Assembly (NCBI GenBank): GCA_965275915.1
Contig: CBDHYI010000008.1
Span: 496,001 to 560,000, forward strand
From: JBDWFY01 sp965275915
Lineage (GTDB): Bacteria; Pseudomonadota; Alphaproteobacteria; Rhizobiales; Stappiaceae
Direction: 5' to 3'
DNA: 64,000 nucleotides
The notes under the pieces are model-generated. The model had not been told where the DNA came from and searched no databases. It worked only from the letters and a program-made list of their open reading frames with translations. Position 1 is the stretch's first letter. Each line of letters opens with the position of its first letter. Below are positions 16,548 through 23,556 of the stretch, in pieces. The position numbers and the translations under genes were made by a program.

Positions 16548-17042
16548 ATGGGTCCTGAGCCTGGCGTGTCTCTTAAGCCGCATGTCCGGAGAGCGGTGGT
16601 TTCGGATGCCGGAACGCTGATCGCGCTTTACCGGGACACCGTGCGGACCGTGAATGCGGCCGATTATTCGCCGGACCAGTTGCGCGCCTGGGCACCGGAC
16701 GACATTCCGAAAAAGATCATGGAAGAAAAGATCAGGAAAACTGCGGTCTTCGTCACCGAGGACCACAGCGGCATCACAGCTATGGGCTCGCTTGAAGGCA
16801 ATGATTATCTCGACATGCTCTTCGTCCGGCACGACAGGCAGCGGCGCGGTCTTGCCCGCCTGCTGATGACAGTCATCGAAGAAACAGCGCGTGAGGCTGG
16901 CGCCTCCGAACTTACGGCGGATGTAAGCATCACTGCCAAACCCCTGTTTGTTGCGGGCGGTTTCAGCGTCATTAAAGAACAGTTAGTTGAATTGCGGGGT
17001 CAAACGCTGAAAAACTTCAAGATGCGGAAGATATTGATCTGA
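16548..17042 (+). CDS. GNAT-family N-acetyltransferase
   Basis: 164 residues with the GNAT core: VRRAVVSDAGTLIALYRDT at the start, YLDMLFVRHDRQRRGLARLL (acetyl-CoA binding Q/R-x-x-G-x-G/A with RQRRGLA) and ASITAKPLFVAGGF-like end (DVSITAKPLFVAGGFSVIKE). It probably acetylates a small molecule or protein N-terminus; the substrate is unknown. The first ATG (16548) and a GTG at codon 7 are both possible starts; no strong ribosome site is seen. It resembles YafP-type acetyltransferases. Confidence 0.82.
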   Translation: MGPEPGVSLKPHVRRAVVSDAGTLIALYRDTVRTVNAADYSPDQLRAWAPDDIPKKIMEEKIRKTAVFVTEDHSGITAMGSLEGNDYLDMLFVRHDRQRRGLARLLMTVIEETAREAGASELTADVSITAKPLFVAGGFSVIKEQLVELRGQTLKNFKMRKILI

Positions 17043-17081
17043 CCGGATGTGTGGAAGCGAATGGCCCGGAAAGGATGAGGA

Positions 17082-18407
17082 ATGGAGCGACTGGCCCCCG
17101 AAGACTGGTTTATGCTGACGGTTTGTGATTATGCCGCCCAGGTGCGGGGTAAGGCGATGCCGATGAGCGAGCGGGCGTATCGTCTGGAGCAGGGAATCGG
17201 CATTGCGCCGACCAGCATGATGATCTCCGCTTTCGGCGCCATCAGCGCCACTCCGTGGGGGCCGCGCGGCGAGATCCTGACGATCCCGGACCCGGAAACG
17301 GAGGTGGTGCTGCCTGCTTTCAACGATGAGGGGGCCGAGGAGCGGTTTTTTCTGTGCGATATTACGGAGCTGGACGGGGCGCCGTGGTCCTGCTGTCCGC
17401 GCCACTGGCTGGCGCGTGGGTTGGAAACGCTCAGATCGGAATTCGGTCTTGAACTCAGATCCGCCTTTGAGCACGAATTTCACTATTCAGGGGCGACCGG
17501 TCGATTGGGCGACTCTTATCTGCTGGATGCCATGCGGCTGCAGGGCCGATTTGCCGGAACGCTGATGGCGGCGCTCAGGGCCAACGGGATCGAGCCCGAG
17601 GCATTCATGCCCGAATATGGTGAAGCCCAATATGAAGTGACCATGAAATCTGAAACAGGCGTGCGCCCGGCAGACAATGCCGTTCGCCTGCGGGAAATCA
17701 CGCGCGCCGTTGCCCGCGGTTTTGGACATCGGGCCTCCTTTTCACCGGTCATGGCGCCCAATCTCGTCGGTAACGGTGTGCATATCCATTTCAGCCTCGA
17801 GGATACCTCCGGCAGCCCGATTACCTACGATCCGGATGCTGACTTTCACATAAGCGCCCGGGCAGGCAGTTTCGCCGCCGGCATTCTGGCGCATATGGCG
17901 GATATGCTGGCCCTGACCGCGCCAAGCGCGGTCTCCTATGAGCGGCTGCAACCCAATCGCTGGAGCGCGACCTGGAACAATCTGGGCAATCTGGACCGGG
18001 AGGCCGGAGTAAGACTGTGGCCGCTCTCCCGCCGGGCGGGAAGCGACCCCGTTGCCGCTGCCAATCTTGAATTCCGGGCCAGCGACGGTGCCGCCAATCC
18101 TTATCTTGCGTTGGGAGCTCTGGTTTATGCCGGTCTGGATGGTCTGCGCCGGGATTTGCCGATGCCTGCGCCGACGCAGAAAGATCCGCTGGATATGACC
18201 GAGGCCGAGCGGGCACAGCATAAACTGGAAAGGCTTCCGGACAGTCTGGAGGCTGCGCTGGACCGGCTCGAACAAAGCGGCTTTGCCAGATCGGTCATGG
18301 GAGATGACTTCATGAACGCTTATCTGACGCACAAGCGCGGCGAACTGATGCAGTTGGCGGACCTTGATCTTGGTGAAATCTGTCGGCGATACGCTCAGGC
18401 TTATTAG
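17082..18407 (+). CDS. Glutamine synthetase-family enzyme of unknown specificity
   Basis: 441 residues with the GS catalytic fold. The N-terminal VCDYAAQVRGKAMP corresponds to the family's D-x3-x-RGK-x-P turn. FEHEFHYS, GEAQYEVTM (metal ligands), NGVHIHFSLED (the HxH ATP/metal site) and NLEFRASDGAANPYLALGAL are all visible. This is not GlnA of type I: the adenylylation-site region is absent. Gamma-glutamylpolyamine or gamma-glutamylmethylamide synthetases are relatives, but key stretches differ, so the amine substrate is not assigned. It stands alone between a GNAT gene and an element end. Its stop TAG (18405-18407) lies in TTAG next to that end. Confidence 0.8.
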   Translation: MERLAPEDWFMLTVCDYAAQVRGKAMPMSERAYRLEQGIGIAPTSMMISAFGAISATPWGPRGEILTIPDPETEVVLPAFNDEGAEERFFLCDITELDGAPWSCCPRHWLARGLETLRSEFGLELRSAFEHEFHYSGATGRLGDSYLLDAMRLQGRFAGTLMAALRANGIEPEAFMPEYGEAQYEVTMKSETGVRPADNAVRLREITRAVARGFGHRASFSPVMAPNLVGNGVHIHFSLEDTSGSPITYDPDADFHISARAGSFAAGILAHMADMLALTAPSAVSYERLQPNRWSATWNNLGNLDREAGVRLWPLSRRAGSDPVAAANLEFRASDGAANPYLALGALVYAGLDGLRRDLPMPAPTQKDPLDMTEAERAQHKLERLPDSLEAALDRLEQSGFARSVMGDDFMNAYLTHKRGELMQLADLDLGEICRRYAQAY

Positions 18408-18440
18408 GGCGTGTACTCATAAACGGGAGCGTCTGCTTTT
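18404..18440. mobile_element. Isolated IS5-like element end
   Basis: TTAG (18404-18407) is followed by GGCGTGTACTCATAAAC, which shares 12 of 16 positions with the ends of elements B and C (GGTGTAGACTCATAAA, GGTATGGACTCATAAA). No opposite end was found before the ArsR gene at 18524, so this is a solo end or relic. The GC-rich sequence to 18520 shows no coding frame. Confidence 0.6.
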
Positions 18441-18523
18441 AACCGCTCACTGGACACATGTGACGCGGCGGGCAACGTCTCTGTTGCGGGACAAAGCCGC
18501 CGCTCCCAAAGTCACGATGATCG

Positions 18524-18859
18524 TCAGTCAAGTGCTTTGTCGGATCGCTTGCCGCGTTCTATCTCTGTTGCCAGGGCATCCATTTTGCAAGCCCAAAAGT
18601 GCTGAAGCTGTTGCAGCCAATCATTGACGTCGTCAAATCCGGAAGGATCAATTTCGTAACAGCGTTTTGCACCGTCTTTCCGCACTTTTGCAAAGCCGGT
18701 GTCGCGCAAGATGCGAAGATGCTGTGAGACTGCGGATTGAGAAATGCCAAACTCGGCCTCAACGACCTTAACGATTTCACCCGACGCATGTTCTTTCTGT
18801 GAGATCAGCTCCAGGGTTCTCCGGCGCACGGGGTCGGACAGCACATCAAAGGCGTTCAT
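18524..18859 (-). CDS. ArsR-family transcriptional regulator
   Basis: 111 residues with a winged helix-turn-helix: FDVLSDPVRRRTLELI, GISQSAVSQHLRILRDTGF and VRKDGAKRCYEID. No cysteine pair for metal binding is seen (only one Cys near residue 90), so it is the type that acts with SRPBCC partners rather than a metal sensor. It overlaps the SRPBCC stop by 4 bases and is translated second, an operon of effector protein and regulator. It likely represses its own operon. Confidence 0.9.
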   Translation of the reverse strand: MNAFDVLSDPVRRRTLELISQKEHASGEIVKVVEAEFGISQSAVSQHLRILRDTGFAKVRKDGAKRCYEIDPSGFDDVNDWLQQLQHFWACKMDALATEIERGKRSDKALD

Positions 18860-19494
18860 GGTTCCTCGCCGGTGTAGAACGCAGCGGTGCGTTTTGCAGT
18901 TTCTTTAGCGATCTGAGCGTCTGTTCCGGTTTCGGCGTGGGCCTTGCCCCATGCTTCGGCCCATCCACGCAATGTGGCCTTGCCTGCCGCGCTCACGGAC
19001 CAGGCTTCTCCGGCCTCGATGGTCGATGTCCCTTCGCCGGACAGGTGCATTTCCAGCCCCAGCATAGCCAGCTCCCACCCTACACCGGTCGCACCGGGGC
19101 CATACTGATCCCAATGCGCCTGGCTTTCTGGATCCGTCGGATGCTCATGTTCGAGCGTCAAAAGTGCGCCTTCGTCGGATTGTTGGATTGTGATATTGAC
19201 CCAACTGGTATTTCCCCCGAACTCCCAAGTAAGAGCCAATTGTCCGGGCGGTTCGCAGACGACAATATCACCGTCCGCATTTCCTTCTATTGAGAAGCGC
19301 CCGCCTTGTTTGAAATCGCCGGCAACCTTCGCGAACCATCGCAGCAAACGCTCCTTGTCCGTCAAAGCACTCCACAAATCTGCCGGGGTCGTGGGGTAGT
19401 GGCGACTTGCACGCACGATGTAGGTCCGGGCTCCTTCGCGTTCACCGCTGACAACCTCCCGAAAGGACGCTCCAAGAGCTTCGACAGTTTCCAT
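18856..19494 (-). CDS. SRPBCC (AHSA1-type) domain protein
   Basis: 212 residues of the START/Bet v1 superfamily: YIVRASRHYPTTPADLWSAL, TDKERLLRWFAKV, GRFSIEGNADGDIV and LALTWEFGG in the beta sheet, then a long C-terminal helix. The cavity could bind a hydrophobic ligand; pairing with an ArsR regulator is a widespread arrangement of unknown physiological role. The C-terminal extension (about 150-212) is longer than in bare AHSA1 domains. The ATG at 19494 has a weak ribosome site. The 201 bases up to the next gene (19495-19695) are AT-rich near 19520-19560 and probably hold the promoter. Confidence 0.85.
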   Translation of the reverse strand: METVEALGASFREVVSGEREGARTYIVRASRHYPTTPADLWSALTDKERLLRWFAKVAGDFKQGGRFSIEGNADGDIVVCEPPGQLALTWEFGGNTSWVNITIQQSDEGALLTLEHEHPTDPESQAHWDQYGPGATGVGWELAMLGLEMHLSGEGTSTIEAGEAWSVSAAGKATLRGWAEAWGKAHAETGTDAQIAKETAKRTAAFYTGEEP

Positions 19495-19695
19495 CTCCTA
19501 GTCCTCACCAGTCTCAAGGTTATTAGTCTTCACTAATATGATTCTTGACTAATATCAATGAATTTTCAGAGAGGCGACATTCGCTGCGGCGCGGAGTTAT
19601 GGAAAAGAGGGTTCGATCCGGGCTTTCGCCGCACAATGTATGAACTCACAGATTGCGGACAAAGCAGTAGCCTGTCGTGTCTAAGCCAATGTCGG

Positions 19696-20163
19696 CTAAC
19701 GGGTAGTGAGCTTGCCAAGAAGAGCCTGGCACCCCTTGCGGGAACTAATTTCAGTACAGTTTACGGTGTCCTTTACAGAGCCTAGGACAGCTCGATCCCT
19801 ATCTCCAAAGACTCTGTCGTATTTGAGCGTCCAAAGCAGCAGGGAATACTTCAGACCATCGCGGCGCAAAACCCTGATGAACCGAAGCCATAGTGGAGGG
19901 TTTAGCCTTATGATCAGGTCTGACCTTAATGCTCGCTCTTCATATGTTCGCGAGTTGCCACCCTCGATGATCCATCGATCATTCGATATTTTCTTGCGCA
20001 CAAGTGTATCGATCGTCGCTTCCGGCCTTAAATTGCCGTCGCTATCCCAGACCGCCTCATCAATGGAATAGACAGGCAAGCCCAGTCGGCGGCTCAATTG
20101 CGTTCCTAGCCAGGTCTTTCCTGAGCCGGGCCCTCCAATGATCATTACTCTGGAAATCGACAT
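19696..20163 (-). CDS. Small P-loop kinase-like protein (DNA topology modulation/FlaR-like)
   Basis: 155 residues with Walker A GGPGSGKTWLG near the start, LPVYSIDEAVWDSDG and IIEGGNSRTYEERA, then a basic C-terminal half (LRFIRVLRRDGLKYSLLLW). This is the adenylate-kinase-like family annotated topology modulation protein or AAA family ATPase. The phosphate acceptor is unknown. The C-terminus (KGCQALLGKLTTR) looks normal. It lies beside IS debris, and its codon use looks more AT-rich than its neighbours by eye, so it could be an acquired gene. Confidence 0.78.
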   Translation of the reverse strand: MSISRVMIIGGPGSGKTWLGTQLSRRLGLPVYSIDEAVWDSDGNLRPEATIDTLVRKKISNDRWIIEGGNSRTYEERALRSDLIIRLNPPLWLRFIRVLRRDGLKYSLLLWTLKYDRVFGDRDRAVLGSVKDTVNCTEISSRKGCQALLGKLTTR

Positions 20164-20345
20164 GCTCGATCATAACAACAAGAAGGCAGGCTTGTTAGCA
20201 GACCTTCGAGCAAGGCGGAGCATCTGGCAGTTTGGGCTCACTTGGACGATGGGCCTGCTGAGTGCAAGGTCGGGTTCTGACCGGGAAGCAGGCCTTGAAC
20301 GACGGACTGTTGGCATGGTTCAAGCTCCGAAAAGGAGCAGTCCGG

Positions 20346-20449
20346 ATGCGCTATGCCCTCACAGACGCATCCTCCCTTGCAAACCCCGAGGAGTTCCGCA
20401 TGTGGACGACAGGCGGGGTCTGAGCGGCATCTTCTGGGTGCTGAGATCT
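20346..20449 (+). pseudogene. IS5-family transposase N-terminal remnant
   Basis: ATGCGCTATGCCCTCACAGA encodes MRYALTD, the usual IS5-type transposase start. After a frameshift and an internal deletion the next frame gives CKPRGVPHVDDRRGLSGIFW then VLRS, matching the conserved N-terminal block of these transposases. The reading ends where element C begins (20450). The 180 bases before it (20164-20345) include the likely upstream part of the same IS and show no gene. Confidence 0.75.
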
Positions 20450-20612
20450 AGGGTATGGACTCATAAATATGCTTGAAATGGCGGATCAAACGGTAAAAAG
20501 CTGGAAGGAAGGGGGTGAAAAGCGGGCGGCGAACTTCCTCGCATTCGTCAAGCTTGCGGCGATCCGAATCTGGTTGCGCGTTTATCTGTCCACGACCTGG
20601 AGCCCACACCCT
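20450..20612. mobile_element. MITE-like element C inside the IS5 remnant
   Basis: It begins AGGGTATGGACTCATAAATA directly after AGATCT, so its target is CTAG. The following ACGGTAAAAAGCTGG-AAGGAAGGGGGTGAAAAGCG block matches element B and, less well, element A. The right end is weaker: GGAGCCCACACCCT, the reverse complement of AGGGTGTGGGCTCC. No coding content. It ends 8 bases from the MATE gene stop. Confidence 0.7.
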
Positions 20613-20619
20613 GATCGGA

Positions 20620-21969
20620 TCAGGCGGGCGCCGGCTTTGTGAACGTCTGCCGTGCGCGGCGCGGTATCAGCAGAAGAAGCGAGAATCCGCGGATGCAAAG
20701 AAACATCTCAAAGGCGATCCAGAGGCCGTGATTGCCCATGAGCGGGAACAGAACAAGGTAGGCGAGGAGATAACAGACCAGCGACAGAAGCATCATGTTA
20801 CGCATGTCGCTTGACCATGTGGCGCCGATAAAGATGCCGTCCATCTGAAATGCCAGCACACCGAAAAGCGGCGTGAGGGCCGCCCAGACAAGATAGATGA
20901 ACGCTGTTTGCCTGACCAGTTCATTGGTGGTCATCAGCCTTATGAGCAGTGGGCCGAAGACGAAAAAGAACAGACACAGTGCCAGCGCCAGTCCAAATCC
21001 CCAGATCAATGTCAGCCGGACGGTGCGGTCGAACCCGCGCCGGTTTTTTGCACCCACGGACCGTCCGGCAATCTGCTCCGCGGCGGTGGCGAATCCGTCG
21101 AGAAAATAGCCGCCGACCAGAAAGAATTTTTCCAGGATCGTGTTGGCTGCCAGAATGATGTCGCCCTGTACGGCGCTGCGCGAGGCAAAGAACGCGAAGG
21201 CAAAGATCAGGGAAAACGACCGGATCATGATGTCCCGGTTCAGCGCGACAAGCCGGCCAAACTGTTTTTTGTTGAAGATCCGCTTAAGGGACGGGCGGGC
21301 GAGCTTCGATCGGGTCCGGGCCACAATCATAAGCCCGAGCGCAAAGGTCACGGCTTCGCTGATCACAGTGGAAAATGCCACACCTGTGATCCCCCAGTTC
21401 AGTTCCATGACGAACCAGATGCTCAGACATATGTTGAGGCCGTTCAGAAAGAGCTGAAGCGCCAGCCCGGTTGTTGCACGGCCAAGACCGAGAACCCAGC
21501 CAAGGACTACGTAGTTTCCGAGCAGGAACGGGGCCGAATAGATCCGGACGGCGAAATAGGTTGCCGCGGCGGCCTGCGTCTCCTGGCTCCCACCCAGGAA
21601 GTAAAGGCCGGTCGCCAGCAGCGGAGACTGCAGGGCAATGACGAGAAGTCCCGATGCAATGGCCAGGATCAGCGCCCGTACGAATATGGCGACGATCTCT
21701 TTTTTTGCAGTGGCCCCCAGTGCCTGTGCGGTCAGGCCGGTTGTTCCGGCTCTGAGAAAATTGAAGGTTGTGAACACCAGATCGAAAATGATGCCGCCGA
21801 TGGCAATACCACCGATCAGAGACGCGCTCCCCAATTGACCGATCACGGCAGTATCCACGATCCCCAGAAGGGGTGTGGACAGCGACGCCAGCGTCATCGG
21901 AACCGCAATGGTCAGCACACTGCGGTGGGTGACCTCAAAACTGTTGGATGCGGAACGCGACATCGTCAT
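20620..21969 (-). CDS. MATE-family efflux transporter (DinF-like)
   Basis: 449 residues from the ATG at 21969; a GTG nine codons earlier is possible. Twelve hydrophobic segments and the MATE family pattern are present: AVPMTLASLSTPLLGIVDTA in the first helix, LRAGTTGLTAQALGA, and the symmetrical second half with FLDGFATAAEQIAGRSVGAK. It exports drugs or metabolites in exchange for Na+ or H+. The DinF/NorM-like branch is suggested by the start. The stop is 7 bases from element C. Confidence 0.9.
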   Translation of the reverse strand: MTMSRSASNSFEVTHRSVLTIAVPMTLASLSTPLLGIVDTAVIGQLGSASLIGGIAIGGIIFDLVFTTFNFLRAGTTGLTAQALGATAKKEIVAIFVRALILAIASGLLVIALQSPLLATGLYFLGGSQETQAAAATYFAVRIYSAPFLLGNYVVLGWVLGLGRATTGLALQLFLNGLNICLSIWFVMELNWGITGVAFSTVISEAVTFALGLMIVARTRSKLARPSLKRIFNKKQFGRLVALNRDIMIRSFSLIFAFAFFASRSAVQGDIILAANTILEKFFLVGGYFLDGFATAAEQIAGRSVGAKNRRGFDRTVRLTLIWGFGLALALCLFFFVFGPLLIRLMTTNELVRQTAFIYLVWAALTPLFGVLAFQMDGIFIGATWSSDMRNMMLLSLVCYLLAYLVLFPLMGNHGLWIAFEMFLCIRGFSLLLLIPRRARQTFTKPAPA

Positions 21970-22129
21970 AGCGGGGACCGGGAAAGGAGCGGACACGCTG
22001 ACGTAGGCCCGGCGGCGTTTGCTTGCAAGGAAAAACAGCGCAAGCCAGGCGCACGATTGCTTTTATCGCTGAACAGGTTTCATATTCGTGATCGCGCAAT
22101 GTGTTACGAACGTTTCGATCCGGGAAACC

Positions 22130-23035
22130 ATGCCGCTGCCCATCGTTCATAATTCCAATTACAACGCCGATATGCCAAAGGGACACCGGTTTCCGATGGG
22201 TAAGTTTATGGGTGTTGCAAAAGAATTGCGGCGGCTCGGTCTTGTCTCCGACACAGGGTTTCACGAGCCGGCGCCTGCGCCGGCATCCTGGGTCGCATTG
22301 GCTCATCGCCGGTCCTATGTCGATCAGGTGTTCTCCGCCGACGTGCCTGACAGGATCGCGCGCGAAATAGGGTTTCCCATGACAAAATCCGTCGGTCTGC
22401 GTGCTCGATGCGCAACCGGCGGGACATTATTGACGGCCCGCCTGGCACTGGAGACCGGACTGGCGTGCAATACGGCAGGCGGAAGTCATCATGCGAGAGC
22501 GGAGCAGGGCGCCGGATTTTGCGTTTTTAACGATGTGGCCGTTGCCATCAAGGTCCTGCAGGCGGAGGGGCGTATTAGAAACGTGCTGGTTGTCGACCTG
22601 GATGTTCATCAGGGAGATGGCACGGCGAGCATTTTTTCAGGCGACAGCAGTGTCTTCACCTTCTCGATGCACGCGGAAAAAAACTATCCGGTCCGAAAAG
22701 TGGCCTCCGACCTCGATTTGGGACTGCCCGATGGCATGGAAGACCGGCAGTATCTTCAGCAACTGCGTGCCATATTGCCGGGTCTGCTCTCGACGGTGCG
22801 GCCGGATATCATCTTTTACAATGCCGGCGTCGATCCGCACCGGGACGATCGGCTTGGACGGCTTTCCTTATCCGACGAGGGTCTTGAAGAACGGGACCGG
22901 ACAGTGATCGGTTTGGCACAAAAGGAAAGTATACCGCTCGCCGGTGTTTTGGGCGGCGGGTACAGCAGGGATATTGCAACGCTGGCCTATCGCCATACGA
23001 CGCTGCACCGGGTCGCAGCGTCCTTTGTCGGTTGA
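22130..23035 (+). CDS. Histone-deacetylase-family amidohydrolase
   Basis: 301 residues from ATG 22130 (MPLPIVHNSNY; GGGAAA upstream). The zinc-hydrolase motifs of the arginase/deacetylase fold are present: GGSHHARAEQGAGFCVFNDV (catalytic His pair), VVDLDVHQGDGTA (Asp and His zinc ligands) and YNAGVDPHRDDRLGRL (second Asp), ending GVLGGGYSRD. Bacterial members deacetylate small molecules such as acetylpolyamines or acetoin-related compounds; substrate is unknown. It is monocistronic and diverges from the MATE gene. Confidence 0.9.
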   Translation: MPLPIVHNSNYNADMPKGHRFPMGKFMGVAKELRRLGLVSDTGFHEPAPAPASWVALAHRRSYVDQVFSADVPDRIAREIGFPMTKSVGLRARCATGGTLLTARLALETGLACNTAGGSHHARAEQGAGFCVFNDVAVAIKVLQAEGRIRNVLVVDLDVHQGDGTASIFSGDSSVFTFSMHAEKNYPVRKVASDLDLGLPDGMEDRQYLQQLRAILPGLLSTVRPDIIFYNAGVDPHRDDRLGRLSLSDEGLEERDRTVIGLAQKESIPLAGVLGGGYSRDIATLAYRHTTLHRVAASFVG

Positions 23036-23057
23036 CTGGAGCCAATCCAAAAAATGC

Positions 23058-23125
23058 CGCAACCCTTTGTTTTTACGCGTATTCTTGTCGTGAAGGTGGC
23101 GCAGTCTTCACGGGATGCGCTTTAA
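23058..23125. repeat. Degenerate copy of the rhizobial repeat tail
   Basis: CCCTTTGTTTTTACGCGTAT and GGATGCGCTTTAAG resemble the tail after the palindrome at 7658-7695 (TGTTTGAGCGCGTATCC, GGATTTGCTTTAAGG). The palindromic head is missing. Confidence 0.5.
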
Positions 23126-23128
23126 GAA

Positions 23129-23407
23129 TCAGGCTTCGCCGCGACCCATTTTGAGAAGGCGGAGGGCCAGCCAGATCGGGAAAACCACAACAGCGCCAAG
23201 CACGAAGTAACCGCCAAGGCGTTCAATCGCCTCAAAACCCATATTCCATATGCGGATGATGAGATTTTCGACCCACTGGAACAGTTCAAGCGGGTGCAGA
23301 TTGATAGCCGAGAGAATGATCCCGACGACAAAGGAAATGAAGACAAGGCGCAAGATGACTTTGCCGGGCGAGCCGCCAAAAAAGCGTGTCATCTGATCAT
23401 TTGCCAT
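23129..23407 (-). CDS. DUF6460 membrane protein
   Basis: 92 residues from ATG 23407 (MANDQMTRFFGG); a TTG four codons earlier is less likely. Two hydrophobic segments, VILRLVFISFVVGIILSAI and YFVLGAVVVFPIWLALRLL, flank a short amphipathic part with FQWVENLIIRIWNMGFEAIE. This matches a small conserved family of rhizobial inner-membrane proteins with no known function. It converges on the HDAC-like gene. Confidence 0.8.
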   Translation of the reverse strand: MANDQMTRFFGGSPGKVILRLVFISFVVGIILSAINLHPLELFQWVENLIIRIWNMGFEAIERLGGYFVLGAVVVFPIWLALRLLKMGRGEA

Positions 23408-23504
23408 GGGCACCGCCAATTCGCGAAAACATCGCCTACAAGATAGGAATATTGGCCGAAATTGCTAGATCTAACCGTTGTTCTTGCACTGAAATCAGGA
23501 AGAA

Positions 23505-23528
23505 CGGGCGAAAACACCGTTTCGCCCG
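23505..23528 (-). terminator. Intrinsic terminator of the fadE-thiolase-fadJ operon
   Basis: CGGGCGAAA (23505-23513), loop ACACCG, TTTCGCCCG (23520-23528). On the minus strand it is followed by TTCTTCC, 28 bases after the fadJ stop. Confidence 0.75.
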
Positions 23529-23556
23529 CTTGACCGTCCTGTCAGAATGACACCTG

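Noticed and set aside
17082..18407. Call as gamma-glutamylmethylamide synthetase (GmaS) because of the methylotrophy setting
   Set aside because: The N-terminal and central segments do not show the GmaS patterns and no mgs/mgd genes are adjacent.
20908..22152. A 414-codon plus-strand frame opposite the MATE gene
   Set aside because: No domain, composition typical of an antisense shadow; the MATE frame has family motifs throughout.
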